Numbered from the stretch's first letter, positions 21,811 through 32,482 are shown. The stretch is DNA of 64,000 nt from Mesocentrotus franciscanus (GCA_037976565.1 CP137681.1:29698127-29762126); one strand, 5' to 3'. Program-made: numbers and translations. Notes: a model not told the origin generated them from the sequence alone.

Positions 21811-22480
21811 AAAAACTGATAAACGTCATGTAGCTTCGAAAGGGCTGTTTCAGTGCTGAAATTTGACCTGTATATGCTGATTGCATTGGATCATATAAGT
21901 TGTTATCGTTTAAGTGGTCTGTGAGTTGAATAGCTACTACCTTTTCTGGCAATATGTGAAAGATTTCTAACAGGTCTGTAGTTACGTGAAGTATCTTTAT
22001 ACAAGTCGGGTTTCTTTTAATAATGATAGGTACAAGTACAGCCCAGTGAGCAGCTTCTGGGAAAATACCAGATGTTAAAGAACTGTTTACAATACAAGTC
22101 AAGGCAGGAACATTACAATGAATAAGTTCCTTCAAAAACCAAGTAGGTTGAGCATCTAACATAGAAGTAGCATTAGACATATGGATTAAAATACGTTTAT
22201 TTTATTTATTTATTTATTTATTTCACATATTTAAAAAAGGGTAGCCCAATCAGCATATCAGTGATATTATCTTCGCTAACAGTTTCAAACTCATTTAAAT
22301 CATTATCATGAACAGTATTGATTCTCTGACAGCCTTCACTACTTTGTGGAGGTGTGCCTGTGACATTGTTGCGAATATCACTTATTTTCTTGACAAAGAA
22401 CAAAGAAAATCGGTTTGCTAAATCAGTAGGGTTGTCATACATAGGGAGAGGTTTTATGCATATCAGAACTTCCACTTTTG
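21811..22480 (-). pseudogene. L2/CR1-like LINE fragment (N-terminal RT region)
   Basis: Minus-strand frames give NPTDLANRFSLFFVKKISDI, then MLDAQPTWFLKELI, TSGIFPEAAHWAVLVPIIIK, ILPEKVVAIQLTDHLNDNNL, and a TALLKLHDV-type end at 21811. This is the finger region of the RT family also seen at 18348-20863. Several frameshifts and an ATTT run (22197-22222) disrupt it. Confidence 0.7.
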
Positions 22481-22911
22481 ACTGACTTAATTAACTCTTG
22501 AAATTAAGATACGTGTAAGCTGTAAAGACATGTATGTATAATATAACAGACTTCTATGTATGGAAATAATTGATTAAGTAAACTAAATATGCCAATAGTT
22601 TCGGACCGTTTAGCTTTCATGGAAATCACATCCGGACCGTCAAGTAAAAGGTTTGAGAACCCCTGATAATTATGTACAGTACTACATTATGTACTCGTAC
22701 ACAGCGTGTTGAGTGGAGTGTCTTTCACAGAACGCTGTTTAGCGGGGAATCCCCGAATCCCAACCGACACGTCGCTTCAAATTCTGGTACATTAAAACAG
22801 TCTCACTGCCTACATGTACATTCACTGCCACATATTGTATGCACTGAACAAGGAGCGGATATCCAGTTTGGTAATTAGGGATAATTAGAGAGTGATTGTG
22901 TTTTGATATTA

Positions 22912-24968
22912 TCAGGTGGGCTGTATATAATACAGACCACCTTATTTTTTCGTTAGATTATTTTTCTTATTTCTAACCACTTTTTTGTAATCAAGATAAC
23001 TTGAAAATGGCTCAATCAAATGCCTTGAAATTTGGAACACATATGTATAGGCATATGGACCGTAAGCACAATAAGGTTTTCAACCTTGACCATGAGTGAT
23101 GACGTCATCTAGGCGCCATTTTTTGTCAATTTTTTCTGAAAATCAACTCATGATCATATCTTCATAACGGAAAGTCATTTCTCATTCATATTTATCATGA
23201 TCAAGGTCAATATCCGTCCGGTCAACTTCAGGTCAAAAAACGCGCGCGTACGCCATTATTAGCATTAGCATTTTATATTTAAAAAATCGCGCACACGCGC
23301 ATGCGCGCGCCGCGTTTTCGTTCGTCACGGCCGAACGCAAAATAATTCCTCCTATTTTTTTTTGACACGATATTTCTCATTTTTCCCCGAACAATTTGAT
23401 ACCATGTTTATCTCTTTATGACCATTGACAAGGGAATGAGCGTCCGTTCAAGATAAATGTCCGTGCGCGCGAGCTCTTGTAATACATAGCATATATGGGC
23501 AAAAACATGCCTATACAAAATCCATTATAGCTCTTTTGGATGCACCGAAACCCTCTATTTTTCATATTTGGATAAAGTATGAGCCGGAGATATGATTTCA
23601 TGTCTCATTTGGCCATTAAGTATATCTTGACGTCATCATAATGGCCTTGGAACTCAAAATACAAATTTCCATATTACGACGTCAGCATATTTATGGGAAA
23701 TTAGGTGTATCTCTGTAAATATTGATTGATTTTCTTCCAAATTTTGATATGTTGTAGCTAAGACAATTCTCTACAAGCTCAATAACCACCATTTTTCATT
23801 TTGATGAAGTCATCATAGTGAAAATTTCGACTAAAGGCCACATGTCAGAAATTTCTTAATTTGCGTGTTATTATGTCTATGGAAGGTGAATTTCGTTCAC
23901 ATCATGAATCTACATGACATTAATCTTTGAGCACTATCTGGCTTATTTGTGCTCTATGTTCTCCCAAATTTTGGTATGTTATAGCTGAGACTATAGGCTA
24001 TAGAAACTGCGACTTTTGTTTTTTAATCAGATGTTGGGATCATGTCAAAATTTTCAATTGAATGTTGTAATTGCGACCATGCCAAGACGAGTCATCAAAA
24101 TTGAACCATATTTGAAACACATGAACGCGCGCGTCAAAATTAAAAAATGTTCAATATAACATGTCATCAAAATCCGAAGGCGCACCCGGGCGCACCACGA
24201 CGCACACGTACGCGCGCGTCAAAATTTAAAAAATGCTCAAATCACTTTTTAATCAAATAAGAGTGAGTTTTAGGCTATTTTAAGCATTTCAAAAGTTAGC
24301 GCGCGCGCGGTTTCGTGCGTGACGCCATTACACAACATAGAATCGCCATTTTTTTTCTTTCATGATATTACCCATTTTTTTCCGAACAATAATATTTGAT
24401 ACCATGTTTATCTCGATTATTAATGACGGAATGAACGTCCGTTCAAGATAAATGTCCGTGCGCGCGAGCTCTTGTAATACATAGCATATATGGGCAAAAA
24501 CATGCCTATACAAAATCCATTATAGCTCTTTGGGATGCTCGGGGACCCCCAATTTTTTCATATTTTGATAGAGTATGAGTCGGAGATATGATTTCATGTC
24601 TCATATGGCCATTAAAAATATTGTGACGTCATCATAATTGCGTTGGAACTCAACAAATCAACGAATTTGAATATTATGAAGTCTTCCAAATTTTGATATG
24701 CTGTAGCTAAGACAATTCTCTACAAGCTCAATTACCACCATTTTTCATTTTGATGACGTCATCATATTGAAAATTTCGATTAAAGGCCACATGTCAGAAA
24801 TTTCTTTGCGTGTTATTATGCCTATGGAAGGTGAATTTCGTTCACATCATGAATCTACATGACATTGTTTTTTTTAGCAGTATCTCGCTTATTTTTGCTC
24901 TATTTTGTCTCAAACTTTAGTTGGAACAGCCCACCTATACTTGTTCCAAACAAGTTTTACATGTCTAG
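22912..24968 (+). mobile_element. Non-autonomous Helitron, 2057 bp
   Basis: Begins TCAGGTGGG and ends ATGTCTAG, that is 5' TC and 3' CTRR. Nine bases before CTAG lies a hairpin ACTTGTT-CCA-AACAAGT (24939-24955). It is inserted between A (22911) and T (24969) without a target duplication, shown by the empty copy at 21724-21750. Subterminal inverted repeats AGGTGGGCTGT (22914-22924) and ACAGCCCACCT (24926-24936), plus a 5' hairpin (22914-22942), resemble the asymmetric ends described for Helitron2/Helentron-type elements. No Rep/helicase ORF is present. Confidence 0.85.
23335..24890. repeat. Internal direct repeat within the Helitron (about 550-bp units, offset about 1 kb)
   Basis: 23335-23890 and 24340-24890 share GATACCATGTTTATCTC, GTCCGTGCGCGCGAGCTC, ATAGCATATATGGGCAAAAA and AGGTGAATTTCGTTCACATC, in the same order. 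The element is therefore an internal tandem duplication. Confidence 0.8.
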
Positions 24969-25059
24969 TTATTATTGATATTATTTCTCTTAATTTTAAC
25001 TGTTTCACTGATATATGCTCTTGTTTTGTAAAGTTTCAATTGGGTTGACTCTATTTTAA

Positions 25060-26256
25060 TATAGGATTTCTCGGTCAATTTCGTAAGTTGGCCACACAAG
25101 TTCATTTTATGTTCATTCAATTTCGCCGATTCTGTCACCGCAGCTGTTATTTTCGTTCAAATTCGTTTTTTAGCATTTAAATTCATAAAACGATCATTCA
25201 AAAACATTTTATTTTCATTCGAATTAAAACGTGTTTCTTTTTCGTAAAATTTTCATTCAATTTAAAGCGAGACGATTTGCGATTACGTAATAGCGTCTTC
25301 CGTGAATTCAAATTAGTTTCTTTGCATACAATTTCACACGTTTTGCAGACAAATTAAATATGTAAATCTTACCCAGTATGATCATAATGATAGAATCCCG
25401 CAAGCTTAGTTCCATGCTAAATCCATTTCAAATTGTATGGGTTGGTAAGCAACAAACATATTATTTGTCCACTAGGGGTGTATACCCACTAAATCATCAC
25501 TATTTAGCAACAACCTAGCCACATCAATATAGAATTAGCATGGAACTAAGCAAGAGTGTCTTTTTATGAATATGCAATGATATAATTGCATGCAAAGTGT
25601 GTGTTTACAGACTACAGTTGTATTTATTGGAGTGGCGTACCATAATGGTGGGGGATATCAATACTCTATACAATGATTTATTTTTTATGTTTTGTTTTGT
25701 TTTGTTTTTTATAGTTTATTCGATGTTCGTAATCTCTTTGAAGCCATTTATATTTGTGTAAATTATATTTAGTCTGTATTGAACATGTTAAGAACAATCT
25801 ATGAGTATCAGTTCAATCACAATCATAATCACATCAAAATCTGAATCACCATCACACTGAATCACAATCACGATCGTGATCACAGTCACAATTACCAATA
25901 ACTCATTTGTTTAATTTAGATGAGAAACATGTGCATATACCATGTATACCATAGGTTTGTAAAGATAGGCGAATATGAATGAAAACTTTGTTATTTAGAA
26001 TGACCCAAAGTGAAATTGAATGGTACGGACGTCCGATTTGCCATTGTTGACGAAAATGAATGCAAACTGCGCATTTGTAAGCGGTTGTTAAATTGAATGA
26101 AACAAGTGCTAAATCCATTGACCGACTAAGTAAATCAAATGAAAAAAGTGTTATTTTGAATGAAATTTACACGCCGGCAGCTTTATTTCGCGAATTTGAA
26201 TGAACTTTGTATCAAAACGAATGAAAAGCTTACGAAATTGACCGAGAAATCCTATA
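25060..26256. mobile_element. 1.2-kb DNA element with 28-bp perfect TIRs
   Basis: 25060-25087 and 26229-26256 are perfect inverted complements (outer ends TATAGGATTTCTCGG and CCGAGAAATCCTATA). TTCATTCAAATT-like motifs recur in both arms. Outer bases allow a TA or AAT duplication, so the superfamily is open. No transposase ORF. It directly follows repeat R copy 2. Confidence 0.8.
25404..25551. mobile_element. Small nested palindromic element
   Basis: 17-bp perfect inverted ends GCTTAGTTCCATGCTAA (25404-25420) and its complement (25535-25551) lie inside the 1.2-kb TIR element. Confidence 0.6.
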
Positions 26257-26312
26257 ATTAGCAGGTGAATCGCATGATTGCTTTACATGGTTCTACGTCG
26301 AGCTAGCCTTAA

Positions 26313-26844
26313 AGATACTATGTCCCTTTTGCAGCCATCATCTAATTCTGTAGAACTTTGCAGGAATTATGAATGTGTCATGTATGTCATATCTGTGAAT
26401 TTTAAACGTTAGCAGTGTCCTAGTATTCAAATTATGCAAGGAAACCCGTTAACTTTCTAGACTTCCCTGTCAGACACTATTGAGTGACTGACTGACATAT
26501 TTTTTTCTTTGGTAATAACATACATAAAACGAGCTATAACAGGTACATGAGCATTTGTCTACATCAATAACCCACTTCTTGTAATGGCCAACTTTAAACT
26601 GATTTAATCTCTGTGCAGCATAAAACGTGTGACCATTCGGTACAAGGGTCTGAAAATCAGACTATTACTTAGGTGATTGCAATCACTTATGTCGATTCGA
26701 CAACTAATGGTCGTTATTTCTTTCCACAAAAGCCATTTTCAACGCCTTTTGTTTTGAGGGAAGTTCTAAATAAGTATTGTCTTTCAAATGCCGTTGGAAT
26801 TTAACCTTTTCATTGTTTTGACCTGCAAATGGGACATAGTACTT
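26313..26844 (+). mobile_element. TTAA-flanked MITE, family Y copy 1 (532 bp)
   Basis: Flanked by TTAA (26309-26312 and 26845-26848). Ends AGATACTATGTCCC and GGGACATAGTACTT are inverted. The reverse complement matches 27802-28331 along its whole length. Confidence 0.85.
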
Positions 26845-26848
26845 TTAA

Positions 26849-27608
26849 GGGCTAAGTGATAATGCAAAATATGATATTGATATCATTTAGCCTTAACTGG
26901 CACCCATAGGCCTGCGCGGAGAGCCCCCCACACTCAGTGTTATTTAGGGTACGCGTATGCTTGTTTCCTCCCTTTAATACCTATCTCAGGACTGCCAACA
27001 TTTCTGAACCCCCCCCCCCTTTCGCGAGCTTTTCGCGGGCTTTTCCTGCCTTGGAGGCCACCCTAAATCTGGAACACTGCTCAATTTACCCCCCTATCTA
27101 TGATATTCGAGATATTTTATGACCCCCTTTTTAAATTTCTCAGGAATCCAAAGAGAGAGAAAGAAACAAAAAATCCTTTTTAAAGAAATCTCCGGGTGAA
27201 AAGTCAAATACACCCCTTTTTAAAAATATTCTCGGGCCGGACTTTGTCGCGAGAAAAGTACCCCTTTACCGGAGATTTGGGGAACACGAATGCGGTCCCC
27301 CGACCCCGGAGTGGGGGGGGGGGGTGGGGGGGCGGAGAGGCAGGTAAACAAAGCCTAAAATGCGTATGAAATCACCCCTTCTCAGTGGCTTTGATCTTCG
27401 CTATTGGACTCTTCTTTCTCCTCATAAAAAGCACTTTGAAATCGGTCAAGTAATAAATATGAAATGTAAGATTTTGCTTCCGGAGTGGTAGCGATTTGCT
27501 TACCTTCCAAGTGTTCCTGGTGATAATTAGTAAAGGTGCGATTTACATGACAAAAACGCTTTCGAGATGTTAGTTCCGGTTGAAATGCAAAGACCAGCGA
27601 TATACACG
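26849..27608. other. Spacer between the two family Y MITEs; no gene seen
   Basis: Contains an imperfect palindrome GCTAAGTGATA/TATCATTTAGC (26851-26894) and C- and G-rich homopolymers (27010-27018, 27312-27331). Open frames are short and low-complexity. Confidence 0.6.
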
Positions 27609-27782
27609 TAAAAAACTGTTTTTGCGTTGCTAATTTGATACGTACTTTACGATAATAGCGATTAGTTTAAGAAGGCATGCGTGCCGGGAGTTCGCTAAAT
27701 TCAGCGAACTCCTACATGGGCCCTCGTATACTATACTAATCGCTATTATCGTCAAATTGGCAACGCAAAAACAGTTTTTTTG
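27609..27782. mobile_element. Hairpin MITE, about 174 bp
   Basis: Arms AAAAACTGTTTTTGCGTTGC and, inverted, the same sequence pair with one or two mismatches. Inner parts GATAATAGCGATTAGT and its complement also pair, and the centre has GGAGTTCGCT/AGCGAACTCC. Confidence 0.75.
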
Positions 27783-27801
27783 GTAAATCTTTATTCTTTA
27801 A

Positions 27802-28331
27802 AGGTACTATGTCCCATTTGCAGGCCAAAAAATGAAAAGGTTAAATTCCAACGGCATTTGAAAGACAATACTAATTTAGAACTTCCCTAAAAAAAGGGGC
27901 TTGAAAATGTCTTTAAGTGGGAAAATAACGACTATTAGTTGTCGAATCGACTTAGGAGCTATAGAGCCAGTAAGTAATAGTCTGATTTTTCAGACCATTG
28001 TACCGAATGGTCGTACGTTTTATGCTGCGCAAAGATTCAATCAGTTTAATTTTGGCCATTACAAGAAGTGGGTTATTGATGTAGACAAATGCTCATGTAC
28101 CCTTTACAGCTCATTTTATGTATGTTATTACCAAAGATGAAAAAGCCAGTCAGTCACTCAATAGTGTCTGACAGTGAAGTCTAGCAAGTAAACGGGTTTC
28201 CTTGCATAATTTGAATATTAGGACACTGCTAACGCTTAACTGATTTCACAGATAGGACATACATGACATATTCATAATTCCTGCAAAGTTCTACAGAATT
28301 TGATGTTGGCTGCAAAAGGGACATAGTATCT
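27802..28331 (-). mobile_element. TTAA-flanked MITE, family Y copy 2 (530 bp)
   Basis: Flanked by TTAA (27798-27801 and 28332-28335) with ends AGGTACTATGTCCC and GGGACATAGTATCT. Opposite orientation to copy 1. It contains a 79-codon open frame (27901-28140) that is frameshifted in copy 1, so it is not treated as a gene. Confidence 0.85.
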
Positions 28332-28335
28332 TTAA

Positions 28336-28805
28336 CCCAACAAACTCAACAGAAATAATTAATATAATTACAAAATCACTAAACTCTAGTCAATCACAAG
28401 GTCACGATAGGATTAGCACTACGCTTCTTAAACAAATTCAATACTGCATTGTATCCCCATCGACCCCATTAGTTCGTATATTTAATTTATCGATTTCAAC
28501 AGGAGTATGTCTAGATCTCCTTAAAGTAGCGAAAGTAATTCCTATTTATGAGAAAGAAAATACATATGAAATAAGCAATTATCGCCCGACGTCTATACTC
28601 TGTAGTATATATTTAAAAAAAACTCTTGAAAATATAGTTTACAATATAGGTCACACGATTGTCTTAATAAAAACAAATTGTTGAATCCAAACCAATACGG
28701 TTTAAGAAAGAGAAGAAAGAAAAAAACACTCCTGTACAATTATACGACAAAATTATCAGTGCAATGGCAAGTAAGGAACACGTAATAGGAATATTTTTGG
28801 ATTTG
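28336..28805 (+). pseudogene. CR1-like LINE reverse transcriptase fragment
   Basis: Plus-strand frames give SLNSSQSQGHDRISTTLLKQ, LLKVAKVIPIYEKENTYEIS, NYRPTSIL, NPNQYGF, and MASKEHVIGIFLDLIS. These are RT fingers up to the start of motif A (normally FLDLSKAFDT), with several frame breaks. The RT stops mid-motif where the CAT microsatellite begins. Confidence 0.7.
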
Positions 28806-29583
28806 ATAAGCATCATCATCATCATTACCACCATCATCATCACCATCATCACCACCATCATCATCATCACCACCATCATCATCATCACCACCACCATCAT
28901 CATCACCACCATTATCACCATCACCACCATCATCATCACCACCATCATCATCATCACCACCATCATCATCACCACCATCATCATCATCACCATCACCATC
29001 ATCATCATCACCATCACCATCATCATCATCACCATCACCATCATCACCATCACCATCATCATCATCATCATCACCATCACCATCATCATCATCACCATCA
29101 TCATCACCATCATCATCATCACCATTATCACCATCACCATCATCATCACCACCATCATCACCACCATCATCATTACCACCATCATTACCACCATCATCAC
29201 CATCATCATCATCACCATCATCACCACCATCATCATCACCACCATCATCACGATCATCACCACCATCATCAACACCGTCATCACCACCATCATCACCACC
29301 ATCATCACCACCATTATCACCACCATCACCATCACCATCATCATCACCACCATCATCACCACCACCACCATCATCATCATCACCATTATCACCATCACCA
29401 TCATCATCATCACCACCATCACCATCATCATCATCATCACCACCACCATCACCATCATCATCATCACCATTATCACCATCACCACCATCATCATCACCAC
29501 CATCATCATCATCATCACCATTATCACCATCACCATCATCATCACCACCATCATCATCGCCACCATCACCATCATCGTCAATA
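28806..29583. repeat. (CAT)n/(CAC)n microsatellite, about 0.78 kb
   Basis: Uninterrupted interspersion of CAT and CAC triplets with rare variants. It creates long stop-free frames on both strands (poly Asp/Gly, Met/Val, Ile/Thr) that are not genes. It ends about 75 bp before the start codon of the IFI27-like gene. Confidence 0.97.
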
Positions 29584-29658
29584 AATATTCTCCCCATTTT
29601 TTTCATTCTCGTCTTTTCATTGCAGTTTCATTGCAAAGCGATCATCATCTCAATAATC

Positions 29659-31984
29659 ATGAAGAAGTTGGCTGTTCTGTTTCTCGTGCTTCTTATCTTG
29701 TAAGTATATACTACTACTGCTACTACTGCTGCTACAACTACTACTACTACTGCTGCTGCTACTAGTACTACTGCTGCTGCTACTACTACTACTACTCAGT
29801 GGCGGATCCAGGGGGAGGGCCCAGGGGGCCCAGGCCCCCTCCCCTAGCAAAAAAATAAGGTAAAAACACCCTTTTTTTGAAAAAAAAGAAGATGGGCCCC
29901 CTCCCCTGGCGCCCAAGGGGGCGGTGGGAAAAAAAATCACCCTTCCCGTAGGGAAAAATTTTTTCGGGTGCCAAAAATAAAAAATTGTGCTCACTACCCC
30001 TGGCGCCCAAGGAGAAGGGGGGGGGTGGCGGTGTAAAAAAAAAATTCGGGTGCCGGCACGATTTTCAAATTTTCTCACGAAGTGGGCCCCTTTTTAGGCC
30101 CCCTCCCCTGGATCCGCCCCTGCTACTACTACTACTACTACTACTGCTGCTGCTAATACTACTTCTACTACTACTACTACTACTACTACTACCAGGGGCG
30201 AATCCAGCCGGTGGCAAGGGAGAGGGCTAGAGAGGGGGCCCAATTCGTGAAAAAATATTTAGCGGCGGATAAGCCAGCCGGTGAATAAGCAGCGGGGGCG
30301 GGTAAGGAGCACTATTTTTTCTTCTCAACACCCACCCCCACCCCCTCCCCCTTGAGCACACAGTTTTTTTTTGCCCCGGGCCTCCGGCCCCCTTGGATCC
30401 GCCACTGTCTACTGACTACTGGCTGCTATTACAAATACTGAACTAATAGCAGGGTGGACCGTTTCCGTGTCGCGCGCCCAATCAGCTGAAAAATAACACA
30501 CCCCCAACGCTAAACCAGAGACGGTCCTTGCCTTTTATTCTCACTCTCGACGGGTGTATTTTCGGGGGTCGCGCGATCTGTGTAGGGAGCGTGTAAGTGA
30601 GGAGGACATAGATGATTGAAGAATAAAAAATATATAAAAAAGGACAGAATCTGGACTATTAATTAGCAGGGGTGCATGGTTGCCCAAATCCTTCGTCTCA
30701 ACTCACCTCTGTTCCCTGTTTGAGCAGCATGGCAGCTAAAGTTCCCTCGTATCTCTTATAATATTTCTCTGCTAATTCCTCCCACTGCTCTGGTCATAAT
30801 TTCCTATGCTGGTTTCCCTTCATCAATATTAGAGTAAAAACCATCTCAATCTCATCTCCGTAACCTTCTCCATGATGTTAACCTTCAGCTCCTTTCTTTT
30901 TTCCTTGCTACTATACTTCTGTCTCTTAATGTTACCCCTATATTATCATCCTCATCATCATCATAGTAAACATCGTCATCATAATGATGATCTACATCAT
31001 AATAATCACCATCATCATAAATCATCATCATCGGTATCATGCATTTGCATCCCCTAGTGTCCGCTTTTACATAATTGTCAAAAGAAGTGCCCATAAGTGT
31101 CTATATATGCACCGTTTTACCTGTGACAGCTGCCTTTTCTTCATAATTTATGTAACAAGTAAAGTACTGCTTTTTTCATCTGATGTCCTTTCTTTGTTTT
31201 CTAATATTAAGTGCCTTTCACCCCTCTAATAATTGCCCCTTTTTACTTCTGATAAATGCCCATTTCAAAATATGATAAAGTTTTGTAGGCGACAGTGCGA
31301 TAAATGTGAATTAATAGGGAAAAGGTTGCTCTTTTCAGAAGAGAAAAAGGGCACTTATCAGAGCTGAAAATGTACTCTTTAGTCAAAATGTAAAAACGGC
31401 ACCTTAGATTTCGTTTTCCTTTTTTGAACTAATATTAAGAATGATCCTACATGTTTGGATCTTAATCCGTAAAATTGAATTTGAATTTGAATCATTGTAA
31501 TCAATACCATGATCATGTTCTAATGGCCTTTACTTTCCTGTCTCTGAATAAATTAATCTCGTTCAGGAGCAGCGCCAACGACGATGGAAAACGCCATAAA
31601 AAGCAACAACAACAAGCCAATGTGGACCTGTTGACAGACGTCCTGTGGGGTGCTGGAGCAGCCGCGGCAGTAGCCGTTGGAGGACCTATAGGGCTTGCTG
31701 CTATCGGGTATACATCGGCCGGTATTACTGCTGGGGCATGTGCTGCGGGAATGATGTCAGCCGAGGCCGTCGCCAATGGGGGAGGTGCGGCCGCAGTGGG
31801 TGTGGTCGCTACGCTCCAAGCTGCTGGAGCAATCGGATCGATTGGTTATGTGGCACCTGCTAGAGCAGCCGGATCGATTGGTTATTCTGCCGCAGGGGGT
31901 GCCACACGTTATTTTGCACCCCCTACGGTAGGCTTGGTTGAAGCCGTTTTAAAGGTTTTAATTGAAGTTATTCCTGTACCATAA
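29659..31984 (+). CDS. IFI6/IFI27-like (ISG12 family) protein with signal peptide, 152 aa
   Basis: Exon 1 is 29659-29699, donor GTAAGT; exon 2 is 31567-31984, acceptor TTCAG, stop TAA. The phase-2 junction restores TTG. Residues 1-17 (MKKLAVLFLVLLILSSA) form a textbook signal peptide with a likely cut after SSA. A basic, Gln-rich stretch (GKRHKKQQQQ) follows, then the family domain from about residue 38: AAAAVAVGGPIGLAAIGYTS, GITAGACAAGMMSAEAVANG and VGVVATLQAAGAIG, which match the conserved pattern of Pfam Ifi-6-16. After it come two GSIGY repeats and a hydrophobic end VLKVLIEVIPVP. Vertebrate members are interferon-induced and mostly mitochondrial or membrane-bound, affecting apoptosis and antiviral defence; here the N-terminus suggests secretion or ER/membrane targeting, which is inference. 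The intron (1.87 kb) holds two hAT MITEs and CTA repeats. No ISRE-type promoter motif was recognised because the upstream side is microsatellite. Confidence 0.88.
29708..30191. repeat. (CTA)n/(CTG)n microsatellite split by a hAT MITE
   Basis: CTA/CTG triplets at 29708-29796 and 30123-30191 in the IFI27-like intron were one tract before MITE insertion; CTACTACT lies on both sides of the element. Confidence 0.9.
29797..30122 (+). mobile_element. hAT MITE family H, copy 1
   Basis: Ends CAGTGGCGGATCCAGG and GGATCCGCCCCTG are inverted, with CTACTACT on both sides as an 8-bp duplication. The body has GGGCCCCCTCCCCTGGCGCC and CACGAAGTGGGCCCC, shared with the other copies. Confidence 0.85.
30193..30407 (-). 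mobile_element. hAT MITE family H, copy 2 (diverged)
   Basis: Ends CAGGGGCGAATCCAGCCGG and GGATCCGCCACTG. Orientation is opposite to copy 1. Flanking 8-mers match poorly, so it is older or altered. Confidence 0.75.
30420..31450. other. Remainder of the IFI27-like intron; no exon seen
   Basis: Holds a CAT/ATC-rich stretch (30948-31035) and T-rich sequence. No further coding exon with matching phase is visible, so the two-exon model is kept. Confidence 0.55.
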
Positions 31985-32263
31985 ATCATCCTTGGCTTAA
32001 TCTAAGTTAATCAAACCGTAATTTTAGTCAATTCAATTTGATTTTGCATGCTAAATCCTATGTCGATTTTCCCGTTGTACCCTAAGCTTAAAAGTTAATC
32101 TCTCATGCAGATATAATTATCTCTATGTTAGAAAATTGCTGTTTTCATTTGATTGATTTTGTCTGCTTTCTGTTTCGAAGAGTTGTATCTGTTTTATTCT
32201 CAACTGTATTAATATGTATAGCACCAATATGAGCGTCATGAGCGCTTCATAAGAAGCCACCAT

Positions 32264-32268
32264 AATTA

Positions 32269-32305
<37 letters not shown>

Positions 32306-32306
32306 T

Positions 32307-32337
<31 letters not shown>

Positions 32338-32410
32338 CATTATTATAATCATTATCATCATCATTATTATTATTATTATTATTGTCATTATTATTATTAT
32401 TATTATCATC
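32264..32410. repeat. (ATT)n microsatellite
   Basis: ATT triplets with ATC variants, downstream of the IFI27-like gene. The Asn-rich frame on the minus strand here is an artefact. Confidence 0.95.
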
Positions 32411-32482
32411 TTTATTTGGTAGATAGTTTAACATCATTGAAATAATTTGTATTTTGCACGGTAGCTTCAAGAACATTGAACA

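Larger units (their letters stand above)
22663..25058. repeat. Interspersed repeat R, copy 2, split by a Helitron
   Basis: Left part 22663-22911 and right part 24969-25058 together equal copy 1. Removing the insert restores the copy 1 order with no gap and no duplicated base. Confidence 0.8.

Noticed and set aside
27901..28140. 79-codon frame with plausible residue use
   Set aside because: It is part of a TTAA MITE, and the other copy of the element carries a one-base shift in the same frame. It may be captured sequence, but there is no support for a gene.
28664..29765. Long frames of 288-333 codons on both strands (Asp/Gly-rich, Met/Val-rich, Ile/Thr-rich)
   Set aside because: Products of the CAT/CAC microsatellite, which lacks stops in several frames. 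No start context, no splice support, no domain.
29650..30230. Frames of 72-142 codons rich in Ser, Gly, Pro and Leu
   Set aside because: They read through a hAT MITE and CTA repeats inside the IFI27-like intron.
31513..31863. Alternative frames of 72-87 codons over the IFI27-like exon 2
   Set aside because: Shadows of the real frame in GC-rich coding sequence; only the 31567-31984 frame joins the signal-peptide exon in phase and matches the family motif.
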